A DNA stretch of 64,000 bases from Alphaproteobacteria bacterium (GTDB lineage: Bacteria > Pseudomonadota > Alphaproteobacteria > UBA828). Each line of letters opens with the position of its first letter. Positions within the stretch are counted from its first letter, which is position 1. This document shows positions 1 through 8,986 of the stretch, piece by piece. The stretch is from NCBI GenBank assembly GCA_022826345.1, contig JAJDVB010000147.1, positions 17,377-81,376 of the forward strand. The letters are read 5' to 3'. Under the pieces are notes generated by a model. The model saw only the letters and a program-made list of their open reading frames with translations. It searched no databases and was not told where the DNA came from. A program made the translations under genes and the position numbers.

Positions 1-455
1 ACACCGATCCCCTGCGCCTCCGCCGCCGCACCGAAGATCACCGCCTGATGCCCTTCGCAGCGGCCGTCGCGCGCCGCCTCGGCGAAGGGAGCGAGGGAAT
101 CGGCCGAGAAGATGTCGCGGTAGGCGCCGAGCAGGGCACGGCCTGTCTTGAACGAGGCCTCGCGGACCTCACGGCTGAGCTTGAGCGCGCCGACGATGCG
201 GTCGAGGTCCACGAGCCCGTCGAGGTCGCCGGCAGCGGCGCGCCGGTGGGCATGGACGACCGCGGCGCCGTCCGTCGGCACGGCGGCGTAGCGGAGCCAG
301 TCGCAGCAGGCGCTCTCGAAGCTCGCGGCATCGTCCAGCGCACCCGAGTCGATCCAGGTCTCGAAGCCGTAGGAATGGTTGAACGCGCCGGTCGGGAACG
401 AGGCGTTCGCCACCTGCAGCAGGTAGAGGAGCTGGGCCGGCACTTCAGTGGTCAT
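1..455 (-). CDS. ureF: Urease accessory protein UreF (partial, 3' end outside window)
   Basis: UreF works with UreD/H and UreG to insert nickel into the urease apoenzyme in the cytoplasm. The reading frame from the ATG at 455 is open to the window edge. It begins MTTEVPAQLLYLLQVANASF and continues with PTGAFNHSYGFETW, matching the N-terminal UreF signature (LLQLxSPxxPVGxFxYSxGLE). The start overlaps the end of ureE by 11 bases (ATGACCACTGA), which suggests translational coupling. It is the last visible gene of ureABCEF. ureG and ureD are not visible and may lie beyond the edge. Identity is confident from the N-terminal motif and operon position; only about 151 codons are present. Confidence 0.85.
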   Translation of the reverse strand, partial: MTTEVPAQLLYLLQVANASFPTGAFNHSYGFETWIDSGALDDAASFESACCDWLRYAAVPTDGAAVVHAHRRAAAGDLDGLVDLDRIVGALKLSREVREASFKTGRALLGAYRDIFSADSLAPFAEAARDGRCEGHQAVIFGAAAEAQGIG

Positions 456-927
456 GGTGATGGTCGTGGTGATCGTGATGGTGGTGGGCGCCGTGGGCGC
501 CGTAGCGGCGGCCGACGAAGGGCATGGTGCGTTCCTCGAAGGCGATGCCGAGGCGCGAAAGCAGGTCGGCCACCATGGGATCGGCGGGCGTCAGCATGCC
601 GTCATCGGTGAAGCGCACGGGCCGGTGCAGGTTGCCGAGCTGGTAACCCGCGACGCCCCAGGTGTAGGCATCGTCCGGGCTGACCACGTAGAGCGCCTCC
701 GGCGCAGCTCGCGCTACCACTGCCGTGGTGCCGTCCAGCGCCAGCACGTCGCCGTCGTTGATCTCGGTGCCCCGCGGCAGCGAGATGCGCACGTCGCGCC
801 CGCCTTCCGAGCGGCCAACGAGATGGGCGCTCGCGCGCTCCTCGGAGTTGAGCAGGACCGGGTCCTCGCTCTCGAATTGGCCGCGCAAGGACTCGACCGT
901 GCCGAGGACCGCGGTGACCACCGCCAT
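445..927 (-). CDS. ureE: Urease accessory protein UreE, nickel metallochaperone
   Basis: UreE is a cytoplasmic dimeric metallochaperone that delivers Ni(II) to the urease maturation complex. The 160-residue protein has the usual UreE N-terminal beta domain (RISLPRGTEINDGDVL) followed by the ferredoxin-like metal-binding domain (YQLGNLHRPVRF, where the His is the conserved interfacial Ni ligand). It ends in a His/Asp tail, HHHHDHHDHHHDH, typical of strains that store nickel on UreE. It lies 25 bases downstream of ureC, and its stop codon lies inside the start of ureF. The ATG at 927 is the only start that keeps the full N-terminal domain. Confidence 0.93.
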   Translation of the reverse strand: MAVVTAVLGTVESLRGQFESEDPVLLNSEERASAHLVGRSEGGRDVRISLPRGTEINDGDVLALDGTTAVVARAAPEALYVVSPDDAYTWGVAGYQLGNLHRPVRFTDDGMLTPADPMVADLLSRLGIAFEERTMPFVGRRYGAHGAHHHHDHHDHHHDH

Positions 928-952
928 GCGCGTCGCGGCCTAGGCCGATCCT

Positions 953-2659
953 CTAGCGGAAGTAGAAGAGCTGGGTCAGCGGCAGGGTCTTCGCCGGCTT
1001 CACCGTGATGCGCTCGCCATCGACGTAGACGTTGTAGGTCTCCGGGTCGATCTCGATATCCGGCAGCGCGTCGTTGTGGATCATGTCGCGCTTCGAGATC
1101 GTGCGGCAGCGCTTCACCGGCACCAGCGTCTGGGTCTCGATCTGGTCCGCAAGGCCGTTGTCGAGCGCGGCCTTGGTCACGAAGGAGTAGCTGGTCCGCT
1201 TCGGGTTGACGCCGAGGGAGCCGTACTGCGGGCGGTACTTGAGCGGCTGGCCCGTCATCAGCGAGCCTGCCGGATCGCCCATCACCGCGTGCGAGATGAA
1301 GCCGCCCTTGAGCGTCACCTCGGGCTTGGCGATGAAGAACTCGGGCCGCCAGAAGACCAGGTCCGCGAGCTTGCCCGGCGTGATCGAGCCCACGTAGGAA
1401 TCGACGCCGAAGCAGATCGAGGGGTTGATCGTGACCTTGGCGAGATAACGCTTGATCCGGAAGTTGTCGTTGCCGGAGCCGTCCTCGGAAAGCCGGCCGA
1501 AGCGCACCTTGTTCACCGCCGCGAGCTGGAAGGAGCGCTGCGCGCTCTCCGCCGCGCGGCCGACGCCCTGGCTGTCGGAGCCGATCATGCTGATCGCGCC
1601 CATGTCGTGCAGCACGTCCTCGGCCCGCATGGTCTCCGCCCTGGCGCGGCCCTGGATGAAGGCGATGTCGGTCGGCACGCTCTTGTTCAGGTTGTGGCAG
1701 GTGATCAACATGTCGATCTCTTCGTCGTACGTGTTGATCGAGAACGGGTTGGTCGGATTGGTGGAGCTCGGCAGGAGGTTGGGCTCGCCGCAGACCCGCA
1801 TCATGTCAGGCGCGTTGCCGCCGCCCGCGCCCTCGCAGTGGTAGATGTGCATGACGCGGCCGTTGATGGCGGCGATGGTGTCCTCGTAATAGCCGGTCTC
1901 GTTCAGCGTGTCAGCGTGGATCTGGACCTGGAAGTCGTACTCGTCGGCAAGCTCCATCGTGGTCTCGATGGCAGCAGGGGATGACGACCAGTCCTCGTGA
2001 ATCTTGAGCCCCGTGGCGCCGGCCAGGATCTGCTCCACCAGCGAGCCCGGCGTCGCCGCGTTGCCCTTGCCGAAGTTGCCGAAGTTGAGCGGGATGTCCG
2101 CCATCGCCTCCAGCATGCGCTGGATGTTGAAGACGCCGGGGCACTCGATGCCCACCGTCTTCGGCCCCGAGCCGCCGCCGATCACCGTGGTGAAGCCCGC
2201 GTTCTGGTACTCGTAGAGCTGCTGCACGGAATCGAAGTGGGGGTGGATGTCGACGAAGCCCGGCGTGCAGATCATCCCCTCCACAGAGAGGATGTCGGTG
2301 TTGGGCGAGACGATGAGCCCCGGCGTGATGTTCATGGTGTCCGGGTTGCCCGACTTGCCGACGCCCACGATCTCACCGTCCAGCACGCCGATGTCGCCCT
2401 TCACGACGCCGAGGATGGGATCGATGATCACGGCGTTGGTGATCACCATGTCGAGCCCGCCGTCGCTCTGCTTCCACTTCGACGCCTGGCCCATACCGTC
2501 GCGGATGGTCTTGCCGCCGCCGAAGACGAGCTCGTCGCCGTAGGTGGTGTAGTCGTGCTCGATCTCGGCCACGAGGCCGGTGTCGGCGAGGTGGATCTTG
2601 TCTCCGGTGGTCGGCCCGTACTGCGCGGCGTAGTCCGGGCGGGCGATCTTCATGCTCAT
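953..2659 (-). CDS. ureC: Urease alpha (catalytic) subunit UreC
   Basis: UreC carries the dinuclear Ni site that hydrolyses urea to ammonia and carbamate. It is 568 residues, normal for the family. All expected ligands can be placed: H139/H141 (DIHPHF), K219 of KIHEDW (the carbamylated lysine), H248 (QIHADTLNE), H274 (YHCEGAGGG) and D362 (SDSQGVGR). The mobile-flap pair C321-H322 is also present. Residues around them differ from textbook ureases: HPH for HIH, GGGNAPD for GGGHAPD, CHNL for CHHL and SQGVGR for SQAMGR. This indicates a divergent urease lineage rather than loss of activity. It lies between ureB and ureE. Confidence 0.95.
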   Translation of the reverse strand: MSMKIARPDYAAQYGPTTGDKIHLADTGLVAEIEHDYTTYGDELVFGGGKTIRDGMGQASKWKQSDGGLDMVITNAVIIDPILGVVKGDIGVLDGEIVGVGKSGNPDTMNITPGLIVSPNTDILSVEGMICTPGFVDIHPHFDSVQQLYEYQNAGFTTVIGGGSGPKTVGIECPGVFNIQRMLEAMADIPLNFGNFGKGNAATPGSLVEQILAGATGLKIHEDWSSSPAAIETTMELADEYDFQVQIHADTLNETGYYEDTIAAINGRVMHIYHCEGAGGGNAPDMMRVCGEPNLLPSSTNPTNPFSINTYDEEIDMLITCHNLNKSVPTDIAFIQGRARAETMRAEDVLHDMGAISMIGSDSQGVGRAAESAQRSFQLAAVNKVRFGRLSEDGSGNDNFRIKRYLAKVTINPSICFGVDSYVGSITPGKLADLVFWRPEFFIAKPEVTLKGGFISHAVMGDPAGSLMTGQPLKYRPQYGSLGVNPKRTSYSFVTKAALDNGLADQIETQTLVPVKRCRTISKRDMIHNDALPDIEIDPETYNVYVDGERITVKPAKTLPLTQLFYFR

Positions 2660-2717
2660 GTCTTACTTCCCCACTCCTGGCGCGGCCGGCGCCTGCCTGG
2701 CGCCGGCGCTGCCAACC

Positions 2718-3224
2718 TCAGTCGCCGTCCTTGCCGCCGAACTTCTCATCGGGCGGCGTTTGCACCGGATAGCGCTCGCCTTCGAAGCAGTAGCCCTCGG
2801 CCCTGAGGCGGCGCATGGTCTGCTCCTTGATGATGCCGGAGCGGACCGAGCCGTTGGTCATGTTGTTCATGCCGTAGGCGACCTGGCGGCCGACGTAGCC
2901 AGTGATCTGCACCTTGCGGCTCTGGCCGGGCTCGAAGCGCACGGCACTGCCGCTCGGCACGTCCAAGCGCATGCCGAAGGCAGCCTCCCGGTCGAAGGCC
3001 ATGGCCCTGTTGCACTCGGCGAGGTGATAGTGGGCGCCGATCTGGATCGGCCGGTCGCCGGTATTGACCATGACGATCTCGATCGCTGGGCGATCGGCGT
3101 TGATCTCGATGTCGCCGTCGGCGAAGTCGATGGCGCCGCACTTCTCCGGCTCGCCCACCTCGAACGCCTCGTCCGGCACGATCGATTCCGGCAGCGGCGG
3201 CGGGCTCCATTTTCTCTTGGCCAT
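2718..3224 (-). CDS. ureB: Urease beta subunit UreB with N- and C-terminal extensions
   Basis: UreB is the structural beta subunit of the UreABC heterotrimer. The core is clear: NTGDRPIQIGAHYHLAECN, then AMAFDREAAFGMRLDVPSGS and AVRFEPGQSRKVQITGYVGR. At 168 residues it is well above the 100-110 usual for stand-alone UreB. It has roughly 30 extra residues in front, rich in Pro and acidic residues, and nearly 40 behind that include KEQTMRRLRAEGYCFEGERY. It is not a UreA-UreB fusion, because ureA is a separate gene 25 bases upstream. The ATG at 3224 follows a purine-rich stretch. The extensions may affect oligomeric assembly; that is inference. Confidence 0.9.
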   Translation of the reverse strand: MAKRKWSPPPLPESIVPDEAFEVGEPEKCGAIDFADGDIEINADRPAIEIVMVNTGDRPIQIGAHYHLAECNRAMAFDREAAFGMRLDVPSGSAVRFEPGQSRKVQITGYVGRQVAYGMNNMTNGSVRSGIIKEQTMRRLRAEGYCFEGERYPVQTPPDEKFGGKDGD

Positions 3225-3249
3225 GGGTCTTCTCCACGCTTGGCCCGCG

Positions 3250-3561
3250 CTACTCGCGGATCGGGTTCATCACCGTGACGAGCTTGGTCCCGTCGGGGAA
3301 CATGGCCTCGACCTGGACGATCTTCATCATCTCGGGCACGCCGGTCATCACGTCGTCCCGCTTCAGGATGGTGGCGCCGTACTCCATCATGTCGGTCAGC
3401 ATAGGGATGCTGCCCTCGCGCGCGCGCTCGAGGATCTCGTCGCAGATCAGCGCGATCGCCTCGGGGTAGTTGAGCTTGACGCCGCGATCCAGCCGCCGCC
3501 GGGCCATCTCCGCCGCGGCCCAAATCTGGATCCTCTCCTCTTCACGTACAGTGAGATGCAT
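3250..3561 (-). CDS. ureA: Urease gamma subunit UreA
   Basis: UreA is the small gamma subunit of urease. The 103-residue product matches the family over its whole length: MHLTVREEERIQIWAAAEMA, RRRLDRGVKLNYPEAIALI, VQVEAMFPDGTKLVTVMNPI. Both the start and the C-terminal NPI are in the expected places. It is the first gene of the minus-strand operon ureA-ureB-ureC-ureE-ureF. No ureD lies upstream; the next gene (3796) is divergent. The promoter should therefore be in 3562-3795, but I could not identify a convincing one. Confidence 0.95.
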   Translation of the reverse strand: MHLTVREEERIQIWAAAEMARRRLDRGVKLNYPEAIALICDEILERAREGSIPMLTDMMEYGATILKRDDVMTGVPEMMKIVQVEAMFPDGTKLVTVMNPIRE

Positions 3562-3795
3562 AAGCCCCCACTCCCTCTCGCTCGCGACACGCTTCAGGGC
3601 CAGGCCAGCGCCCGGCCCCTTGTGATCGACGCCCCGATGGGCAGCCGCCGAAAGGGTATACCGCGAGGCGTGCGAAGGGAAAGCGTGTCACCAAAGTGCC
3701 GGCCCGCGCGCGGCCGAATGGCGAGCGGCGCGCGCTTGGCGTAGGCTGCGGGAGCGCGCGCCCGCGCACCGACACACGAACGGAGTTTCGCTTCA

Positions 3796-5085
3796 ATGAC
3801 AGATGGTTCAACCGGCAACGGCGCCCGAGGCCCGCGCGTGGTCGTCGTCGGCGGGTCCATGGGTGGTCTGCTCGCCGGCAGCATGCTGCACCGCGCCGGC
3901 TGCGACGTGACGGTGCACGAGCGCATCGCCACCGAGCTTGCCGAGCGGGGCGTCGGCATCGCGACCCACCCAGAGCTTCATGCCGCGCTCGAGACCCTGG
4001 GGCTTTCCATCGACGGGGCGTATGGCGCGCGGCTCGAGGAGCGCATCACCCTGGGCGCCGACGGCAGCATCCTCGCGCGCTATCACTGTCCCCAGATCCA
4101 GGCATCCTGGGGGCACCTCTACGGCCTGCTGCGCAGCAACTTCCCCGACGAGCGCTACATCGCCGGCGCCAACTTCACGGGCTTCGAGCCCCACGGCGAC
4201 GGCGTGCACGCACACTTCGAGGACGGCACGAGCATCAAGGCCGATCTCCTGATCGGCGCCGACGGCGTGCGCTCAACCGTTCGCCCCCAGCTCTGGTCGG
4301 ATGCGGTGCCTAAGTACGCAGGCTATGTGGCCTGGCGCGGCATCGTCGATGAGGACCGGCTCTCGGCGGAGTGGCGCGACATGCTGATGGCGCATTTTAT
4401 CGTCTACCTGCCGCCGGGCGAGCACGTGGTCGCCTACCCGGTGGCGGGCGCGAACGGCGACCTCAGCCCCGGCAAGCGCCGCTTCAACATCGTCTGGTAC
4501 ACGCTGACCCCGGCCGAGAAGCTGCGGCGAATGCAGACCGACGCCACTGGCCACTATTACGAGGCGGGGATCGCGCCGCACCTCATCCTCCCGTCATTCA
4601 TCGACGAGGTCCATCAAGCAGCGGCCGAGCGCCTGCCGCCCTGCCTCGCCGAGCCGATGACCCTCGCGCAAGGGCTCTTCTTCCAGACCATCGTGGACCT
4701 GGAAGTGCCCCGGATGGTGCAGGGCCGCGTGGCCATGCTGGGCGATTCGGCGTTCTCCGCCAGGCCGCACACCGGCATGGGCGTGGTCAAGGCGACCGGC
4801 GATGCGAACTCTCTCGCCCGGGCCATCGAGGCCCATCCCGGCGACCTTGCAGGCGCGCTCTCGGCCTATGACGAGGAGCGGACCCTCTACGGCCGCTCTC
4901 TGGTCCGCTTCGGCCGCCGCCTGGGCACGCATATCGAGACCCCGGAGCGGAGCGACGAGGACTGCGCGTTCGGCGACTACCTGCGTGAGCCCTTGACGGT
5001 GATCCAGGCCATCTCGATCCCGCCGCCCTGCTCGCCGCTCGCGGTGTTCCGGGAGGACCCGGAGATCGTCTGCGAACGGCGCTAG
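3796..5085 (+). CDS. FAD-dependent aromatic-ring monooxygenase
   Basis: A group A flavin monooxygenase (FAD_binding_3 type) expected to hydroxylate an aromatic or heteroaromatic ring using NAD(P)H and O2. The N-terminal dinucleotide-binding loop VVVVGGSMGGLLAG is at about residues 15-28 and ends in an acidic residue (VTVHER). The DG-type motif LIGADGVRSTVRP is near residue 152, and the GD motif AMLGDSAFSARPHTGMG is near residue 312. The ARPH-x-GMGVVKA version resembles 2,6-dihydroxypyridine 3-monooxygenase-like enzymes more than salicylate hydroxylases, so an N-heterocycle is possible. It is divergent from the urease operon and precedes a peptide-type ABC importer. The substrate is unknown. 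Confidence 0.8.
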   Translation: MTDGSTGNGARGPRVVVVGGSMGGLLAGSMLHRAGCDVTVHERIATELAERGVGIATHPELHAALETLGLSIDGAYGARLEERITLGADGSILARYHCPQIQASWGHLYGLLRSNFPDERYIAGANFTGFEPHGDGVHAHFEDGTSIKADLLIGADGVRSTVRPQLWSDAVPKYAGYVAWRGIVDEDRLSAEWRDMLMAHFIVYLPPGEHVVAYPVAGANGDLSPGKRRFNIVWYTLTPAEKLRRMQTDATGHYYEAGIAPHLILPSFIDEVHQAAAERLPPCLAEPMTLAQGLFFQTIVDLEVPRMVQGRVAMLGDSAFSARPHTGMGVVKATGDANSLARAIEAHPGDLAGALSAYDEERTLYGRSLVRFGRRLGTHIETPERSDEDCAFGDYLREPLTVIQAISIPPPCSPLAVFREDPEIVCERR

Positions 5086-5240
5086 TACGCGCCCATCTTT
5101 GACGGGCGTGCGACGGGCCGCAGCCCCGGTGAGAAATGCGGGCCAGTCCCGGATAACCCTTCACGTCTGGTCGGGCATTCGCCTATAAAGTCGCGGCAGC
5201 GGCGGCCGAGGCCCCGCACGGTGAAACAAGGGAGAACGAC

Positions 5241-6908
5241 ATGACGACTTCGACGGGCAAGCGCTGGTCATTGGACCGGCGTACCTTCCTCAAGGGCACG
5301 ACCGCAGCCGCCGCGGCGGCAACGGTGCCGGGCGTGGTCGCGGGCCGCGACGCCATGGCGCAGGACCGGGCATCGACGTTGGTGCTGGCTTCGCCCGCGA
5401 CACCACAGAGCCTGGACAGCGAATACGACGTGAGCCTCGGGACCTTCGAGACCGTGGCCGCCTGCTACGATTCGCTCGTCGAATTCGAGAAGATCACCGA
5501 CCCTGGCGATCCGGATGCGCTGCGCGAGGACATCAAGGATTACCCGGATCGTCCCGGCCGCGTGAACATGAAGGGCAAGCTCGCGGAAAGCTGGGAGGTC
5601 GACCCCAACAGCCAGTGGGTCCGCTTCAAGCTTCGCGAAGGCGTCAAGAGCAACTGGGGCAACGAGCTCACCGCCGAGGACGTGGTCTGGACCTGGCACC
5701 GCAAGCTGGAGCTGGGCGCCATCGGTGGGTTCTTCGCCAACACCATCAGCCTCAAGCGGAAGGAGCAGATCAAGGCGGAGGGTTCGCACGTCGTCTCCTT
5801 CAACCTCGATCACCCGAACCCGCTGCTGCTGAAGCTGCAGCCGAACCTCTACAATCCGATCTACGATTCCACGCAGTGCAAGGCAGCCGGCGGCTCCGAC
5901 GACCCCTGGGCCAAGGAGTTCCTGAAGAACGAGACGGCGGGCTTCGGGCCCTACGTGGTCGAGCAGCTCACGCGCGGCGCCCAGGCGGTCTACAAGGCGC
6001 GCGACGACTATTACGGCGGCAAGCCGGCGATGGAGACGGTGATCCTGCGCGAGGTGCCGACGTCTGCGAACCGGGCCCAGCTTCTGCAGGGCGGCGCGGT
6101 GGACATCGCGCAGTACCTGCAGCCGCTGGAGCTGGTGCAGCTCGCCAACGCGCCCGGTGTGAGCGTCGATACGATCCCGGCGACCTTCATGCTCTGGATC
6201 GAGCTCAACGCCAAGATCCCGCCCTTCGACAGCATCGACGTGCGGCGCGCGATGAACTTCGCCTTCCCGCAGGAGCAGGTGATCTCCACCGTGTTCCAGA
6301 ACCTGGCGAGCCCGCTGACCGGCTGCATGCCCGACATCTATCCGGGCTTCAACTCGGCCTACTGGGAATACGGCACCCAGGACCTCGACCAAGCGCGTGA
6401 GCTGCTCAAGGGTGCGGGCTACGGCGACGGCTTCGAGACCACCCTCGGCTACAACGCCGCGGACGCCACACAGGAGACCACCGCGATCCTCTTCCAGAGC
6501 GCGCTCAAGGAGATCGGGGTCAGCCTCCAGCTCAAGAAGATCCCGGCGGCGACGTTCTACAACAACGTCTCCGAGCGGAAGCAGCCGATGATCTTCTACT
6601 ACGACTCACCGTGGTGCCCGGATCCCGGCTACTCGATGAACCTCTACTTCCACTCCAAGTCGTTCATCAACTACTCGAACTACGTGAACCTGCGCGTGGA
6701 TGAGTTGATCGACGGTGCGGCGCAGACCGGCGACATGGACGCCCGGCTCGCGGCGATGGACGAGGTGCAGCAGATCGTGATGCGCGAGGCACCTTGGGTG
6801 TTCGGCGTCTTCACCAACTATTCGATGGCGCGCCGCTCCGACGTCAAGGGGTGGACCTACTACACGTCCAACAACATCCGCTTCCAGGACTTCCGCCGGG
6901 AAGCGTAA
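5241..6908 (+). CDS. ABC transporter substrate-binding protein, dipeptide/SBP_bac_5 family, Tat-exported
   Basis: A periplasmic solute receptor of the peptide/nickel/opine ABC family (555 residues). The N-terminus has a twin-arginine signal (DRRTFLKG followed by an Ala-rich stretch and a likely AMA-QD cleavage), so it is probably exported folded. Family landmarks include GKLAESWEVDP...WVRFKLREGVKSNWG, ELTAEDVVWTWHRKL and the later DVRRAMNFAFPQEQV. A GGGAGAACGAC ribosome site precedes the ATG. It is the first gene of a five-gene importer operon (5241-11040). The ligand could be a peptide, a hydantoin or ureide, or another amide; the neighbouring dihydropyrimidinase and urease suggest nitrogen scavenging, which is inference. 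Confidence 0.9.
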   Translation: MTTSTGKRWSLDRRTFLKGTTAAAAAATVPGVVAGRDAMAQDRASTLVLASPATPQSLDSEYDVSLGTFETVAACYDSLVEFEKITDPGDPDALREDIKDYPDRPGRVNMKGKLAESWEVDPNSQWVRFKLREGVKSNWGNELTAEDVVWTWHRKLELGAIGGFFANTISLKRKEQIKAEGSHVVSFNLDHPNPLLLKLQPNLYNPIYDSTQCKAAGGSDDPWAKEFLKNETAGFGPYVVEQLTRGAQAVYKARDDYYGGKPAMETVILREVPTSANRAQLLQGGAVDIAQYLQPLELVQLANAPGVSVDTIPATFMLWIELNAKIPPFDSIDVRRAMNFAFPQEQVISTVFQNLASPLTGCMPDIYPGFNSAYWEYGTQDLDQARELLKGAGYGDGFETTLGYNAADATQETTAILFQSALKEIGVSLQLKKIPAATFYNNVSERKQPMIFYYDSPWCPDPGYSMNLYFHSKSFINYSNYVNLRVDELIDGAAQTGDMDARLAAMDEVQQIVMREAPWVFGVFTNYSMARRSDVKGWTYYTSNNIRFQDFRREA

Positions 6909-6923
6909 GGGATGTTCTCCGGA

Positions 6924-6949
6924 CCGCGCCGCTCCAGGGAGCGGCGCGG
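6924..6949 (+). other. Intercistronic stem-loop after the binding-protein gene
   Basis: Perfect 11-bp arms CCGCGCCGCTC and GAGCGGCGCGG enclose the loop CAGG, 15 bases after the stop of the binding-protein gene and before the first permease. No U tract follows. It therefore fits the stabilising or attenuating hairpins often found between binding-protein and permease genes, which keep the receptor in molar excess, better than a full terminator. The role is inferred. Confidence 0.6.
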
Positions 6950-7013
6950 CCCGCCCTCATCCCGAAATTTCTGAGCGAAACCTTACCCACGCCATGAGCG
7001 TGTCGCGCCAGCG

Positions 7014-7964
7014 ATGACGGACATCACCGCCGGGCATTCCGAGCGCAGCCGTTGGGAAGCCTTCCTCCACGCGCTCCGCTTCCTGCTTGCGGTGCTGCGG
7101 GCGCGGCCTCTCTTTGCGCTCGGCTATTTCATCGTTCTTCTCGTCATCGTTCTCGCCATCTTCGCGCCGTTGATCGCGCCCTACGAGCCCGAGGTCGCGA
7201 ACCCGGCCGACTTCCTGCAGGGGCCGAGCTGGCGGCATCTCTTCGGCACCGATGCGACCGGCATGGATATCTTCAGCCGCATCGTCTACGCGCCGCGCAT
7301 CGATCTCACGATCGCGCTCGCGGGCACGATGATCTCGGCCGTGGTCGGCTCCTTCATCGGCGCGGTGGTGGGCTACTACCAGGAGGGCGGCGGCTTCGGC
7401 TCCTTCGGCGCGGGCTTCGTGATGCGCGCCGCCGACGTTCTCCAGGCCTTCCCCGTCTTCGTCTTCGCCATCGCGCTGGTCGCGATCTTCGGCCAGAGCC
7501 TGGAGAGCATCATCGCCGCCATCGCCTTCGTGAACGCGCCGATCTACCTGCGCCTCATGCGGAGCCAGGTGCTGGCGATCCGCAACATGCGCTACGTCGA
7601 GGCCTCCTACGTCTCGGGCGCCTCCGACCTGATGATCATGCTGCGCCACATCATTCCCAACTCGATGGCGCCGATCCTGGCCCAGCTCTCGGTCAACATC
7701 GGCTGGTCGATCCTGCTGACGGCGGCCTTGAGCTTCGTCGGCGCCGGCGTGGTCGCGCCCACGCCCGAGTGGGGCAGCATGATCGCCATGGGCTTCCAGA
7801 ACATCATTACCGGCCAGTGGTGGCCGTCGGTCTTCCCCGGCATCGCGCTCGCCGTCACCGTTTTCGGCTTCGCGCTGGTCGGTGCGAGCGTCGAGGTGCT
7901 GGCGGACCCGGCGCGCAGGCGTGCACTCGCCGGCACGCTGCGCGAGAGCAAGAAGCCCGCGTAG
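7014..7964 (+). CDS. ABC transporter permease, DppC/OppC type
   Basis: Inner-membrane permease of the binding-protein-dependent peptide transporter family, 316 residues. A long N-terminal hydrophobic segment (FALGYFIVLLVIVLAIFAPL) is followed by the DppC-type signature HLFGTDATGMDIFSRIVYAPR. The cytoplasmic coupling (EAA) loop reads YVEASYVSGASDLMIMLRHI, followed by IPNSMAPILAQ. About six membrane helices are visible. In this operon it precedes the DppB-type gene, reversing the more common B-then-C order. It should pair with the next permease and the two ATPases. Confidence 0.9.
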   Translation: MTDITAGHSERSRWEAFLHALRFLLAVLRARPLFALGYFIVLLVIVLAIFAPLIAPYEPEVANPADFLQGPSWRHLFGTDATGMDIFSRIVYAPRIDLTIALAGTMISAVVGSFIGAVVGYYQEGGGFGSFGAGFVMRAADVLQAFPVFVFAIALVAIFGQSLESIIAAIAFVNAPIYLRLMRSQVLAIRNMRYVEASYVSGASDLMIMLRHIIPNSMAPILAQLSVNIGWSILLTAALSFVGAGVVAPTPEWGSMIAMGFQNIITGQWWPSVFPGIALAVTVFGFALVGASVEVLADPARRRALAGTLRESKKPA

Positions 7965-7973
7965 GCCCGGACG

Positions 7974-8984
7974 ATGCGCATCCTCCGCTACATCGGCCGC
8001 CGCAGCCTCTTCATCGGCCCGCAGCTCTTCGGCATCATCCTGGTGAGCTTCCTGCTGGTGAAGCTGATTCCGGGCGATCCCGCGGTGATGATGCTGGGTC
8101 CCTTCGCGACCGAAGAACAGATCGCCATGCTCAACGAGGAGATGGGGCTCGACGGCACCATCATCGACCAGTTCTGGATCTACCTGCAGAACCTGGTGCA
8201 GGGCGACCTCGGCACCTCTTGGCAGACCACGAAGCCGGTCTTCGACGACCTCGCCATCCGCTTCCCCGCGACGCTGGAGCTGATCACGCTCTCGCTCCTG
8301 CTGGCGCTGTTGATCGGTATCCCGCTCGGCGTCGCCGCCGCCTACTTCAAGCGCTCGATCGTCAAGAAATTCTCCGACTACTACGGCCTGCTCGCCGGCT
8401 CGCTGCCGGACTTCTGGCTGGGGCTGATCCTGATTTACCTGTTCTACACGATCATGCAGGTGGCGCCGGCGCCGCTGGGGCGCATCGACTTCGCCGTGCT
8501 GCCGCCGGCGCCGGTCACCAACTTCCTGATTATCGACAGTCTGATCGCGGGCAACTGGCAGGCGCTCTGGTCGACGCTGGGCCACCTGGTGCTGCCGGTG
8601 GTCACGCTCGCCGTGATCAACGCCGGGCCGATCCTCAAGATGACCCAGGCGACCATGGAGCGGATGCTGGAATCCGACTTGATCCGCTATGCCGAGATGT
8701 GCGGGCTGCCGAAGCGGGTCGTGATCCGCAAGGCGTTCCGCAACTCGCTGCCCTCCGTGGTCACCATCGTGAGCGTGCTCTACGGCTTCCTCATCGGCGG
8801 CGCAGTGCTGGTGGAGATCGTGTTCAGCTGGGGCGGCGCCGGCCAGTATGCGGTGCAGGGCGTACTCAACGCCGACATCAACCCGGTGCTGGGCTTCGTG
8901 CTCTTCTCGGCGATCCTCTCGCTCATCATCTACCTGCTGGTGGACCTGATCTATTTCGCCATCGATCCGCGCATCAGGGGCTGA
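7974..8984 (+). CDS. ABC transporter permease, DppB/OppB type
   Basis: Second inner-membrane permease of the importer, 336 residues. It starts with the DppB-type cytoplasmic N-terminus and first helix (LRYIGRRSLFIGPQLFGIIL), then LLVKLIPGDPAVMMLG. The coupling loop includes YAEMCGLPKRVVIRKAFRNS with LPSVVTIVSVLYGFLIGGAV after it. The ATG lies 9 bases after the previous stop, and the next gene starts 2 bases after this one ends, so the genes are tightly coupled. Confidence 0.9.
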   Translation: MRILRYIGRRSLFIGPQLFGIILVSFLLVKLIPGDPAVMMLGPFATEEQIAMLNEEMGLDGTIIDQFWIYLQNLVQGDLGTSWQTTKPVFDDLAIRFPATLELITLSLLLALLIGIPLGVAAAYFKRSIVKKFSDYYGLLAGSLPDFWLGLILIYLFYTIMQVAPAPLGRIDFAVLPPAPVTNFLIIDSLIAGNWQALWSTLGHLVLPVVTLAVINAGPILKMTQATMERMLESDLIRYAEMCGLPKRVVIRKAFRNSLPSVVTIVSVLYGFLIGGAVLVEIVFSWGGAGQYAVQGVLNADINPVLGFVLFSAILSLIIYLLVDLIYFAIDPRIRG

Positions 8985-8986
8985 CG

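Noticed and set aside
953..2659. Inactive urease because of the lost His in GGGHAPD
   Set aside because: That His is not a nickel ligand; counting from KIHEDW shows all ligands and the carbamylated Lys are present.
7052..8986. A long in-frame extension in front of the first transporter ATPase
   Set aside because: It reads through two permease genes in the wrong frame; the ATPase begins at the ATG at 8987, two bases after the permease stop.
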